Counted from the first letter of the stretch, positions 1 through 7,379 are shown. The stretch: DNA of 20,495 nucleotides from CAZJNX01 sp964547415 (GCA_964547415.1 CAZJNX010000076.1:1-20495), one strand, 5' to 3'. Notes: a model not told the origin generated them from the letters alone. Made by a program: numbers and translations.

Positions 1-530
1 TGGGCGTGCTCGATCGCCTCGGCGAAGAACTTGCCCACCATGCCGATGGAGTGGAGGCCGAGGGCGAGGACGCCCGGCAGCATCCCGAAGCCCACCGCCG
101 CCACGAACACGATGCCCATGATGAGCTCGGGGATCGCCCGCAGCGCGTTCAGCACCATCCGCGCGGTCCGGTAGACCGTCTTGTTCGGGGCGGTGTTGCG
201 CGCGGCGAGGAAGGCGAGGGGGATCGAGAAGACGACGGCGAGCGCCGTGCCCGCGACGGACATCGCCACCGTGTCGATCATCGGCTCGACCCAGTTGCGC
301 CAGCGGGAAAAGTCGGGCGGCACCATCTCGGCGAACATGGTGCCGATGGCGGGCAGCCCCTCGGAGAGACGGGCCCCGTCGAACAGGCCCGTCACGAAGG
401 CGCAGACGGCGATCGCGGCGAGGACCAGCGCGACCTGGAGGCCGAGGACGCGCCGCCCCCGCCGCTCGGCGGCGATGAGGCGGGACACCGCCTCGGCGCG
501 GTCGTGCGTGTCGGGGGTGGTGGCGTCCAT
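1..530 (-). CDS. phnE: phosphite/phosphonate ABC transporter permease (PhnE/PtxC type), 3' end cut by window edge
   Basis: Inner-membrane permease that would pass phosphite or another reduced-phosphorus anion from the periplasmic binding protein encoded just upstream. The first 176 residues are visible. A basic N-terminus is followed by hydrophobic spans at about residues 30-50, 84-110 and 133-157. The visible part ends at HSIGMVGKFFAEAIEHAH, the start of the EAA loop that contacts the ATPase in PhnE-type BPD_transp_1 permeases. The ATG at 530-528 is chosen because GAGGAGG lies just upstream (about 534-542). The gene starts 43 nt after the binding-protein stop, so the two are surely co-transcribed. 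The neighbouring ptxD makes phosphite (PtxC) the likeliest substrate, but this is inferred from context, since permeases of this family cannot be told apart by sequence. A second permease could lie beyond the edge. Confidence 0.9.
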   Translation of the reverse strand, partial: MDATTPDTHDRAEAVSRLIAAERRGRRVLGLQVALVLAAIAVCAFVTGLFDGARLSEGLPAIGTMFAEMVPPDFSRWRNWVEPMIDTVAMSVAGTALAVVFSIPLAFLAARNTAPNKTVYRTARMVLNALRAIPELIMGIVFVAAVGFGMLPGVLALGLHSIGMVGKFFAEAIEHA

Positions 531-573
531 GGTGTCCTCCTCTTGCCTTGCCGGTCCTGCCGCGGCGGCGGGC

Positions 574-1464
574 TCAGCCGCCCGTCACGTTCTCGCGGAT
601 CGCGCGGATGACGTCGTAGTCCGCGTCGGTGATCGCCGCGAAGCCGTCGGCCTTGAACGGGCCGAGGACGCGGTCGCCCTCCTCGGTGCCGGGCTCGAGC
701 GAGAAGAAGGCCTCGCGGATGCGCGCCTTCAGCGCCGGGTCGAGGTCGGTGCGCATCACCCAGGGGTACTGGGGGAGGGGGTCGGAGTAGCCGAGCACCA
801 CGAAGTTCTCTTCCTCGACGATCCCGCGGGCGATCAGGCTCTCGAAGATCGGGCGCGACAGGCCGCCCACCATGGCGTTGCCGCGCTCCACGTTCCGGGC
901 GACGGCGTCGTGGGCGCCGGTGAAGTTCTCGTTGTAGTCCTCCGGCATCACGCCCTTCTGCATCATGGTGTACTTGGGCGCGAAGTGGCTGGAGGTGGAC
1001 GCCTGGTCGCCGAAGGCCACCTCGAGGTCGCGGCCCTTCATGTCGGCGATGGTCTCGAGCTCGGACTCGCGGTTGGCGACGATCACCGACTGGTAGGTGG
1101 TCGCCCCGTCGCGCACGCGGGCGGCGAACGGCTCGATGTCCACCTCGCCGCCGGCCATGCGGTCCTTGGCGATGGTGTAGGAGGCCGGGCCGAAGTAGGC
1201 GAGGTCCACGCGGCCGAAGCGGGCGGCTTCGATCATCGAGGAGTAGTCGGTGGTGACGATGAGCTCGATGTCCTTGCCGAGGGTCTTCTCGGGGTACGCG
1301 GCGAACGGGCGGTTGTCCTGGATGACGGTCGCCGCGTTCTCGTCCGGCAGGAGCGCGACGCGCAGACGGTCGGGGTCGTAGGTCTCCTGGGCGCTGGCCG
1401 CGCTGGCGGCGAGGAGTGCCGCGCCGGCGAGGGCGAGGGCGAGGGCGGTCTTGAAGGCCTTCAT
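574..1464 (-). CDS. phnD: phosphite/phosphonate ABC transporter periplasmic substrate-binding protein (PhnD/PtxB type)
   Basis: Periplasmic receptor for the adjoining ABC transporter, 296 aa. A Sec signal peptide covers residues 1-25 (basic MKAFK, hydrophobic core, ASA cleavage box before QETYD). The mature part has the PhnD-family (PF12974) layout: LRVALLPDENA (34-44), YFGPASY (90-96) and the oxyanion-binding stretch ASTSSHFAP (155-163), which corresponds to the STSG-type motif of PhnD. The region after GAHDAV (184-189) reads NAMVGGLSRP. I do not see there the acidic residue that binds the amino group of 2-aminoethylphosphonate in E. coli PhnD, which is compatible with a PtxB-like phosphite preference (inference). 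The start has AGAGGAGAGA upstream. The gene lies between the ATPase gene (81-nt gap) and the permease gene. Confidence 0.93.
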   Translation of the reverse strand: MKAFKTALALALAGAALLAASAASAQETYDPDRLRVALLPDENAATVIQDNRPFAAYPEKTLGKDIELIVTTDYSSMIEAARFGRVDLAYFGPASYTIAKDRMAGGEVDIEPFAARVRDGATTYQSVIVANRESELETIADMKGRDLEVAFGDQASTSSHFAPKYTMMQKGVMPEDYNENFTGAHDAVARNVERGNAMVGGLSRPIFESLIARGIVEEENFVVLGYSDPLPQYPWVMRTDLDPALKARIREAFFSLEPGTEEGDRVLGPFKADGFAAITDADYDVIRAIRENVTGG

Positions 1465-1482
1465 GGGGTCTCTCCTCTCTCT

Positions 1483-1513
1483 GGGATGGTGTGGCTCTCC
1501 GGGATGGTGTGGC
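1483..1513. repeat. 13-bp direct repeat between the binding-protein and ATPase genes
   Basis: GGGATGGTGTGGC occurs at 1483-1495 and again at 1501-1513, 18 bp apart, within the 81-nt gap between the ATPase stop and the binding-protein start. No hairpin with a T-run is present. Its role is unknown; it may be a simple duplication that lengthens the spacer. Confidence 0.6.
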
Positions 1514-1545
1514 GGCCGGGCCGAGCGGACGCCGCCCGGCGAGCG

Positions 1546-2310
1546 TCAGGCGCCGTAGATCTTAGCGAGCGCCGCGTCGTCGAGCCCGTCCGGGCGGCCG
1601 TCGAAGACGATCTCGCCGTGGGACAGGCCGACGATGCGGTCGGCGAAGCGGCGGGCGTACTCGAGCTGGTGGAGGCTCACGATTGCGGGGATGCCGTCCT
1701 CCCGGGACACGCGGCGCAGGAGCGTGAGGACGCGCTCGGAGGAGGCCGGGTCGAGGGAGGCGACCGGCTCGTCGGCGAGGATCATCCGTGGGCGCTGGGC
1801 GAGCGCCCGGGCGATCCCGACGCGCTGCTGCTGGCCGCCGGACAATGAATCGCAGCGCGTCAGCGCCTTCTCGAACAGGCCCACCCGGTCGAGGCACTCG
1901 AGCGCCCAGCGCCGCTCCGAGTCGGGCAGCGGAAACAGGGTGCGCCAGAAGGAATACTGGCCGAGCCGGCCCGTCAGCACGTTCTGGAGCGCCGTCAGGC
2001 GGCCGATGAGCTGGTGCTGCTGGAACACCATGCCGGTCTGCCGGCGGTGGGCGCGGAGCGCCGCGCCCGGCTTCAACGGGCCGGTGGGTCCCACCGAGAC
2101 GCGCCCTCGCGTGGGCCGCACCAGCATGTTGAGGACGCGCAGCAGCGTCGACTTGCCCGCGCCCGAGGGCCCGAGCAGCACCGTCACCTCGTCCCGGGCG
2201 AGCGCGAGGTCGACCGGTTTCAGCGCCACGGTCCCGTTCGGGTAGACGACCTCGACCCCTTCCACGGTGACGAACGGGTCGGCGAGGTGGCTCCGGGTCC
2301 TGTCGAGCAC
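1546..2310 (-). CDS. phnC: phosphite/phosphonate ABC transporter ATP-binding protein (PhnC/PtxA type)
   Basis: Cytoplasmic ATPase that powers the PhnE/PtxC permease. With the start chosen here it is 254 aa. Walker A is GPSGAGKST (47-55), the Q-loop is VFQQHQLI, the ABC signature is LSGGQQQR (156-163), Walker B is MILADEP (176-182) and the H-loop histidine is in SLHQLEYA. The insert GQYSFWRTLFPLP before the signature is typical of PhnC. GTG at 2310-2308 is preferred: AGGGAGAAGG sits directly upstream and the protein then begins close to the family's usual N-terminus. The frame stays open to another GTG at 2367, which would add 19 Ala/Pro-rich residues without a clear ribosome site. This is the first gene of the leftward operon, whose promoter must lie in 2311-2501, facing ptxD. 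Confidence 0.93.
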   Translation of the reverse strand: MLDRTRSHLADPFVTVEGVEVVYPNGTVALKPVDLALARDEVTVLLGPSGAGKSTLLRVLNMLVRPTRGRVSVGPTGPLKPGAALRAHRRQTGMVFQQHQLIGRLTALQNVLTGRLGQYSFWRTLFPLPDSERRWALECLDRVGLFEKALTRCDSLSGGQQQRVGIARALAQRPRMILADEPVASLDPASSERVLTLLRRVSREDGIPAIVSLHQLEYARRFADRIVGLSHGEIVFDGRPDGLDDAALAKIYGA

Positions 2311-2396
2311 GGCCTTCTCCCTGGCGTCGGGCGCAAGTCCGGGGGCGGCGGCGGGCGCCGCCCTCACCCGGGCGGCGGCGCCGCGATGTTCACGAA

Positions 2397-2433
2397 ATCG
2401 AATTGATCCCCCGGTTCGATACGGTTATCGAAT
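2397..2433. promoter_or_regulatory. candidate LysR-type (PtxE) operator in the ptxABC/ptxDE divergent promoter region
   Basis: A perfect 7-bp inverted repeat with a 4-bp centre, TTCGATACGGTTATCGAA, spans 2415-2432. It contains an ATACGGTTAT core of the T-N11-A style used by LysR regulators. The half-site ATCGAAT recurs as a direct copy at 2397-2403 and 2427-2433, 30 bp apart, so roughly on the same DNA face. This patch is markedly more AT-rich than its surroundings and lies between the divergent ptxA and ptxD starts. A weak sigma70-like match for ptxD overlaps it: TTGATC (2403-2408), 17 bp, TATCGA (2426-2431). Assignment to the LysR protein encoded downstream is inference; no Pho box was seen. 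Confidence 0.55.
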
Positions 2434-2501
2434 AGTCGGCTGCCATGTCGGTTTTATGAATGCCGATCCGGGCGGCCGACGGGGGACCACGGAGACAGCC
2501 C

Positions 2502-3518
2502 ATGAGACCGCGCATCGTCGTCGCCCAGCCGCTCCACGAGAGCGTCAGGGGGCTCCTCGAAGGCGCTGGCGAGGTGACGATGAACCCGGGCCCGGAGCCC
2601 TGGAGCGAGGCGGAACTGCGGGCGCGCGCCGCGGACGCGGACGGCCTGATGGCGTTCATGACCGAGCGGGTGGACGGGGAACTCCTCGCCGCCGCGCCGC
2701 GGCTGAAGGTGGTGGCCGGGGCGCTGAAGGGCTTCGACAACATCGACGTCGCGGCGCTGAACGCGCGCGGGGTCGCGCTCACCATCGTGCCGGACCTCCT
2801 GACGGCGCCGACGGCCGAGCTCGCCCTCGGCCTCATGATCGCGCTCGCCCGCAACATCCTGCCCGGCGACCGGGGGATCCGCGCGGGCGGCTTCTCCGGC
2901 TGGCGGCCGACGCTCTACGGCGGATCCGTGGAGGGGGCGACGGTGGGCGTCGTCGGGGCGGGGGCGGTCGGCCGGGCGATCCTGCGGCTGCTCGCGGGCT
3001 TTTCCTGCCGCCGCCTCTACTGCGACGAGACGCCGCTGGCTCCCGCGGAGGAGAGCGCCCTCGGCGCCGCCCGGACAAGCCTCGACGCCCTCGCCCGGGA
3101 GGCCGACTTCGTGGTGCTCGCCGCCCCCCTCACGGCGCGCACGATCGGCATGATCGACGCGGGCTTCCTCGCCGCCATGAAGCCCGGCGCGTACCTGGTG
3201 AACCCGGCCCGCGGCTCGCTGGTGGACGAGGAGGCGGTCGCCCGCGCCCTCGCGGCGGGGCGGCTCGGCGGCTACGCGGCGGACGTGTTCGCCCTCGAGG
3301 ACCGCTCCCGCCCCGACCGGCCGCTCGCGATCCCGGACGCGCTTCTCGCCTCGCACCGGACGGTGCTGACGCCCCACATCGGCTCGGCCGTCGGCCCGGT
3401 GCGCGAGGCGATCGAGCGCTCGGCCGCCGAGAGCCTGCTCGCCGTCCTCGCCGGCGAGGTCCCCCCCACCTGCGTGAACCCGGGCGCCCTCGCCCGCGCG
3501 GGGGCCGCCCCCGCATGA
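2502..3518 (+). CDS. ptxD: phosphite dehydrogenase (NAD-dependent, PtxD)
   Basis: Oxidises phosphite to phosphate with reduction of NAD+ in the cytoplasm, 338 aa. It belongs to the D-2-hydroxyacid dehydrogenase superfamily, and I recognise it as PtxD because it aligns with the Pseudomonas stutzeri enzyme (recalled sequence) without gaps up to the active site. Functional residues fall at the same numbers: Met53 (MAFM), Lys76 (ALKGFDN), Trp134 and Tyr139 (GWRPTLYG), Arg237 (NPARGS), Glu266 (FALED), His292 and Ser295 (TPHIGSAV). The Rossmann motif is GAGAVG (152-157). An acidic Asp175 ends the second beta strand, indicating NAD rather than NADP preference. ATG 2502 is chosen because MRPRIVV aligns with the PtxD N-terminus and GGAGA precedes it; an in-frame ATG at 2460 would add 14 unaligned residues. 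The stop overlaps the next gene (ATGA). Confidence 0.93.
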   Translation: MRPRIVVAQPLHESVRGLLEGAGEVTMNPGPEPWSEAELRARAADADGLMAFMTERVDGELLAAAPRLKVVAGALKGFDNIDVAALNARGVALTIVPDLLTAPTAELALGLMIALARNILPGDRGIRAGGFSGWRPTLYGGSVEGATVGVVGAGAVGRAILRLLAGFSCRRLYCDETPLAPAEESALGAARTSLDALAREADFVVLAAPLTARTIGMIDAGFLAAMKPGAYLVNPARGSLVDEEAVARALAAGRLGGYAADVFALEDRSRPDRPLAIPDALLASHRTVLTPHIGSAVGPVREAIERSAAESLLAVLAGEVPPTCVNPGALARAGAAPA

Positions 3519-4420
3519 ACCTTCAGCACGTGCGCACCTTCGTGGCGCTGGTGGAGACGGGAAGCTTCGGCGGGGCGGCGGCGCGGCTCGGCGTCTCCCA
3601 GCCCACCGTCTCCCAGCAGATCCGCAAGCTCGAGGCCTTCTTCGGGCGCGTCCTCGTCCGCCGCTCCCACGCCGCCTGCACGCCGACCCCCCACGGCGCC
3701 GCACTCCTGCCCCATGCCCGCGCGCTCCTCGCCGCGGCCGAGCGGCTCGAGGCGGCGGGCCGCAGCGACGACCTGCTGATCGGGTGCAGCGGCAACATCG
3801 TCTCCTATTTCATCTCGGAGGCGGTGCAGCGCTTCGCGGCGGTGGCCCCGCCGGGCTTTCGCTGGCAGGTGCGGGCGGCAACCAACCCGGAGCTCGGCGA
3901 GGGCGTCGCGGGCGGGGAGATCGACGTCGCCGCCATGGAGTGGCCGGACCCGCGGCCGGGGCTCGAGGTCCTGCCCTGGCGGACGGAGGAGATGGGCGTC
4001 ATCGTGCCGCCCCGCCATCCGCTGGCCGAGCGCGAGGCGATCACGGTGGATGAGCTCGCCCGCCTCGACCTCATCGGCGGCGAGCGGGGGAGCGGCACGG
4101 GCACGGTCCTCGCCGCCGCCCTCGGCGAGCGCGCGCGGGAGCTTTCGGTGGTCCATGCCCTCCCCACCACCGAGGCGGTGAAGAGCGCGGTGCGCGCGGG
4201 CCTCGGGGCCTCGATCGTCCTCGCGGCGGCGGTCGCGGCAGAGCGGCGGGCGGGCACGCTCGCCTATCTCCCGGTGGAGGGCGTCTGCCTCACCAAGACC
4301 TTCCACGTGGCGATCCCGGAGGGCCTGCCGGAGGAGGCCCTCGCCGCCCGCTTCGCCCGCTTCCTCGCCCGTGGCGACGCGAACGCCCTGCCGGCGGACG
4401 CCGCGGGGGAGGGGGCCTGA
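3515..4420 (+). CDS. LysR-family transcriptional regulator, PtxE-like by position
   Basis: A 301-aa LysR-type regulator. The N-terminal winged helix-turn-helix covers about residues 1-60 (MNLQHVRTFVALVETGSF, AAARLGVSQPTVSQQIRKLE). It is followed by the linker helix and a periplasmic-binding-protein-like effector domain from about residue 85 (LLIGCSGNIVSYF) to the end. ATG at 3515 overlaps the ptxD stop, so the two are translated from one message. In known phosphite loci the LysR gene ptxE directly follows ptxD, so this protein probably senses phosphite or P status and controls ptxABC and ptxD through the inverted repeat at 2415-2432. The family call is certain; the PtxE role is inferred from position. 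Confidence 0.92.
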   Translation: MNLQHVRTFVALVETGSFGGAAARLGVSQPTVSQQIRKLEAFFGRVLVRRSHAACTPTPHGAALLPHARALLAAAERLEAAGRSDDLLIGCSGNIVSYFISEAVQRFAAVAPPGFRWQVRAATNPELGEGVAGGEIDVAAMEWPDPRPGLEVLPWRTEEMGVIVPPRHPLAEREAITVDELARLDLIGGERGSGTGTVLAAALGERARELSVVHALPTTEAVKSAVRAGLGASIVLAAAVAAERRAGTLAYLPVEGVCLTKTFHVAIPEGLPEEALAARFARFLARGDANALPADAAGEGA

Positions 4421-4457
4421 GGGACGGGTCGGCCCCGCGTGCGGGAAGGCGGGCGGG

Positions 4458-5867
4458 TCACGCCGCGCCGTTCCGGACGGGCGGGCGGGCGGCGAGGCGG
4501 ACCGTCACGGTCGTGCCGCGGCCCGGGTGGGTGTCGACCGACAGGCGGCCGCCCACGTCGTCGAGGAGGCGGACGACCGTCCACAGGCCCAGCGCGTCGG
4601 CCCGGGGGAACGGCCGGTCGGGCCCGCCGGCCAGGAAGCGACGCACGTCGCCCGGAAGGCCCGGCCCGGTGTCGGTGACGGCGACCGACAGCTCCCCCTC
4701 CCCGTAGCGGGCGCAAAGGCGGACCTCGCCGCCCGCCCCCGACGCCTTCACCGCGTTGAGGAGGAGGTTGAGGAGCACCTGCCGCAGGATGTCCGGGTCC
4801 GCCTCCACCGGGTCCGAGAGGGCGACGTCCCACGAAAGGGCGACCTGCCGCCGCCGCGCCTCCGGGCCGACGAGCACCCGCAGGTCGGCGAGGTCGTCCG
4901 GCCCGAAGCCCGCCCCCGCCCGCGCCGGGCGGTAGGTGGACAGGGCCGCGCCCGTGACGCGCTCGATGGAGGACAGGCCCCGCTCGATCAGGTCGAGGCT
5001 TTCCGCGCGCACGGCCGGGTCGTCGCCGAAGCGGCGGAGGGTCGAGACGGCGTTCATGAGCCCGGCGAGGGGGTTGCGCACCTCGTGGGCCATGGAGGCG
5101 GCGAGCTTGGCAAGGCCCGTCGCCCGCTCCTTCTCGGCGAGCCGCATCAGCGCCTCGGACCGCTCCTCCTCGGCGGCGACCCGCTCCTTCATGACGCGCT
5201 GCAGGCGGCCGAACTCGGTGGAAAGCGGCTCGAGCTCCACCGGTGGCGCCCGCCCGCCCGTGCGGCCGGCGACGAGGTCGGCGGTGAGGGCGGCGACGGG
5301 TTTCAGGGTGGCGCGCACGAAGGCGAGCGCGACGAGGGCGCCGAGGAGGGAGATGGCAAGGTCCACGAGGGCGACCAGCAACTGGTCCGCGCGTCGGTCC
5401 GCGGCGAGGGCCGAGCCGTCCGCCACGAGCCGCACCGCGACCGTCCCGCCGCCGGGCGGGGTCACCGTGCGCTCCACGGAGACGCTGTGGGGCCCCGCGC
5501 CGGCGAGCGCGGCCGGGGCGCCCGCCCGGGCCGACAGGGGCGTGCCGTCCGCCCCCCGCCATTCCACGCTGACGGCGGCGAGGATCCCGGCTGGCGCGGC
5601 GCCCGCGGCCCCTTCCAGGACCCGCTCGACGGTGGCGGGGCCGGCCGCCATCACCGGCGTAACGGCCCCCGCGACGCCCTCGGCGAGGACGGCAAGGCTC
5701 GTCTCCACGAGCCGGTCCTCCCGCTCGCGGGCGAGGTGGAGGGCGGCCTGGGTGGAGACGGTGGCGACGATGAAGGTGAGGATCGCCGCCTGGAGGGGCA
5801 CCTTGAACGACAGGGGCCAGGTGCGCGGCCGGAACGGGTGGGGCCTCAGGCTCGCTCGGGCTTGCAT
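4458..5867 (-). CDS. membrane sensor histidine kinase, orphan
   Basis: Two-component sensor kinase, 469 aa from the start chosen here. Transmembrane segments at about 22-44 and 163-185 enclose a periplasmic sensor domain of about 115 residues that I cannot place in a named family. A HAMP-like linker (about 186-235) and coiled coil (EEERSEALMRLAEKERA) lead to HisKA with the phospho-acceptor His261 in MAHEVRNPLAGL. The ATPase domain has the N box LLNLLLNAVKAS (365-376), G1 DTGPGLP (399-405) and a plain G2 ALGLWTVVRLL (425-435) followed by GGRLSVDTHPGRGTT. ATG 5867 has a modest GGA upstream; an in-frame GTG at 5915 is possible. No response regulator lies in the window. It converges on the LysR gene (37-nt gap) and follows the YHS gene on the same strand. 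Confidence 0.88.
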   Translation of the reverse strand: MQARASLRPHPFRPRTWPLSFKVPLQAAILTFIVATVSTQAALHLAREREDRLVETSLAVLAEGVAGAVTPVMAAGPATVERVLEGAAGAAPAGILAAVSVEWRGADGTPLSARAGAPAALAGAGPHSVSVERTVTPPGGGTVAVRLVADGSALAADRRADQLLVALVDLAISLLGALVALAFVRATLKPVAALTADLVAGRTGGRAPPVELEPLSTEFGRLQRVMKERVAAEEERSEALMRLAEKERATGLAKLAASMAHEVRNPLAGLMNAVSTLRRFGDDPAVRAESLDLIERGLSSIERVTGAALSTYRPARAGAGFGPDDLADLRVLVGPEARRRQVALSWDVALSDPVEADPDILRQVLLNLLLNAVKASGAGGEVRLCARYGEGELSVAVTDTGPGLPGDVRRFLAGGPDRPFPRADALGLWTVVRLLDDVGGRLSVDTHPGRGTTVTVRLAARPPVRNGAA

Positions 5868-5952
5868 CGTGTCCGTTCGACATGCCGGGGCGGGGCCATT
5901 CCCGCCGTCCCGCACCCCATAGACCGCCGGCGGCCCGCCGCGAAGGCCGCCC

Positions 5953-6408
5953 TCAGCGGAGGACGGCCGGCCAGTTGCGGTTCCCCGCCCGGATGTTGCC
6001 GGCCGGGTCGCGGTCCCAGCGCCGCTGGATGGAGCGGCTGTAGTTGAGGTAGAGCTTGCCGCCCACGATGGACCAGGCCTCCGGCACGGTGGAGGCCGTG
6101 TAGCCCTGCGCGACCGCCCAGGCGCAGTAGCCGCCGTACTGCGGCGCGTAGCGGGCGGGGTCGGCGCGGAAGGCGTCCCGGTTGGCGGCGGAGGAAAAGC
6201 GCCAGGTGGCGCCGTTCCACTCGGCCGTGAAGGCGGGCGATCCCTTCACCGGGCGGCCGTCGGTGAAGTAGGCGACGGGGTCGGTCCCGTCGATGGCGAC
6301 GCCGCCGCTCTGGTAGACGGCGGGCTTTCCCGCCCGGGCGGCGAGGGGGGCGAGGACGACGCCGGCGGCGAGGCCGGCGATCAGTCCGCAGCGGGTGATG
6401 GCGCTCAT
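5953..6408 (-). CDS. secreted YHS-domain protein
   Basis: A 151-aa exported protein. Residues 1-26 form a signal peptide (MSAITRCGLIAGLAAG, cleavage near AARA). The mature part has the YHS domain: VAIDGTDPVAYFTDGRPVKGS (38-58), FSSAANRDAFRADPARYAPQYGGYC (71-95) and a tail with KLYLNYS and NWP that is common in small periplasmic YHS proteins. Such domains are associated with metal-linked proteins (P-type ATPases, hydroxylases), but the function of the free-standing secreted forms is not established. GGAGGAG just upstream of 6408 supports the ATG. It is followed by the histidine kinase gene on the same strand, 85 nt away, so shared transcription is possible. The 119 nt between it and panC could hold its own promoter, but I see no strong -35/-10 pair. 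Confidence 0.87.
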   Translation of the reverse strand: MSAITRCGLIAGLAAGVVLAPLAARAGKPAVYQSGGVAIDGTDPVAYFTDGRPVKGSPAFTAEWNGATWRFSSAANRDAFRADPARYAPQYGGYCAWAVAQGYTASTVPEAWSIVGGKLYLNYSRSIQRRWDRDPAGNIRAGNRNWPAVLR

Positions 6409-6527
6409 GGGTCTCCTCCGGCCTCGCGCGCTTCTCGCGCGCAACGCCGATATGCGCCGGACGGGCGCGCCGGGAAAGCGCCGACGGGCGGGGCTGACCC
6501 GCTTGTGATGGGCCGTGAGCGGCCGCC

Positions 6528-7370
6528 TCAGTCCGCGAGCGGCAGGTTGTCGATGAGGCGGGTCTCGCCGAGGCGGGCGGCCGCGAACAGGCGCACGGAA
6601 GGGGCGGCCCGCGTGGCGGGCTCCAGCGTCTCGTCGTCCCGCGCCTCCAGGTACTCCACCGCGAAGCCCGCCGCGGCGAGCCGCGTCCGGCCCTCCTCGA
6701 GGAGGCGGGGGAGGTCGTCCGGGCGGGCGGCCGCCGCCTCGCGGATCGCGACGAGGGTGCGGTACATCCCTGGCGCCCGTTCCCGGTCTTCTCGCGAAAG
6801 GTACGCGTTGCGGGAGGACAGGGCGAGGCCGTCCGCGTCGCGCACCGTCGGCACGCCGCGGATCTCGCCCGGCAGGAGGAGGTCCCGCGCCATGCGGCGG
6901 ATCACCTGGAGCTGCTGGTAGTCCTTCTCCCCGAAGAAGGACACGTCCGGCCGCACCGCCTCGATCAGGATCGAGACGACGGTGGCGACCCCGGTGAAGT
7001 GGCCGGGCCGGTGGGCGCCGCACAGCCGCTCGTCCTCGCCCTCGACGGTCACGCGGGTCCGGTGGCCCGGCGGGTAGATGTCCTCCCGCGTCGGCGCGAA
7101 CAGGAGCGAGACGCCGTGGCGCTCGAGGAGCGACCGGTCCCGCTCCATCTGGCGGGGGTAGCGGTCGATGTCCTCGTTCGCGGCGAACTGGGTCGGGTTC
7201 ACGAAGATGCTGACGACCGCGTGGTCGCAGGCCGCCATCGCCGCCTCCACGAGGGCCATGTGGCCGGCGTGGAGGGCGCCCATGGTGGGCACGAGGCCGA
7301 CGGTGGCGCCCCCCTCTCGCAGGGCGGCCATGGCCTCGCGAAGGTCGGCGATCCTGGAAACTTCGCGCAT
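6528..7370 (-). CDS. panC: pantothenate synthetase (pantoate--beta-alanine ligase)
   Basis: Joins pantoate and beta-alanine with ATP via a pantoyl-adenylate, the last step of pantothenate (vitamin B5, CoA precursor) synthesis. At 280 aa it has the usual length. Visible motifs are VPTMGALHAGHMALVEAA (27-44, with the HIGH-type HAGH at 34-37), VSIFVNPTQF (53-62), YPR, HRPGHFTGVATVV (120-132), FGEKDYQQL (146-154) and the KMSKS-like LALSSRNAYLS (182-192). GAGG sits 6-7 nt before the ATG, overlapping the end of the preceding gene: the start is only 9 nt after the stop of the type III CoA-transferase. It is therefore the last gene of a catabolic operon and is not beside panB, which is unusual. All residues expected for activity appear present. 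Confidence 0.95.
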   Translation of the reverse strand: MREVSRIADLREAMAALREGGATVGLVPTMGALHAGHMALVEAAMAACDHAVVSIFVNPTQFAANEDIDRYPRQMERDRSLLERHGVSLLFAPTREDIYPPGHRTRVTVEGEDERLCGAHRPGHFTGVATVVSILIEAVRPDVSFFGEKDYQQLQVIRRMARDLLLPGEIRGVPTVRDADGLALSSRNAYLSREDRERAPGMYRTLVAIREAAAARPDDLPRLLEEGRTRLAAAGFAVEYLEARDDETLEPATRAAPSVRLFAAARLGETRLIDNLPLAD

Positions 7371-7379
7371 GGGTTGCCT

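Noticed and set aside
181..1848. Long plus-strand open frame opposite the transporter genes
   Set aside because: It is antisense to well-supported phn/ptx genes; its translation is low in complexity with no motifs. High G+C leaves antisense frames open throughout the window.
2460..2501. Upstream in-frame ATG for ptxD
   Set aside because: It would add 14 residues with no counterpart in PtxD and lacks a ribosome site; ATG 2502 aligns with the known N-terminus and has GGAGA upstream.
2368..2501. Pho box in the ptx divergent region
   Set aside because: I looked for CTGTCAT-type 7-bp repeats with 4-bp spacing and saw none on either strand; only the LysR-like palindrome is present.
6426..6442. 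GCGCGC-TTCTC-GCGCGC inverted repeat upstream of the YHS gene
   Set aside because: A short GC-only stem without a T-run in a G+C-rich genome, also readable as a direct repeat. Not convincing as a terminator or operator.
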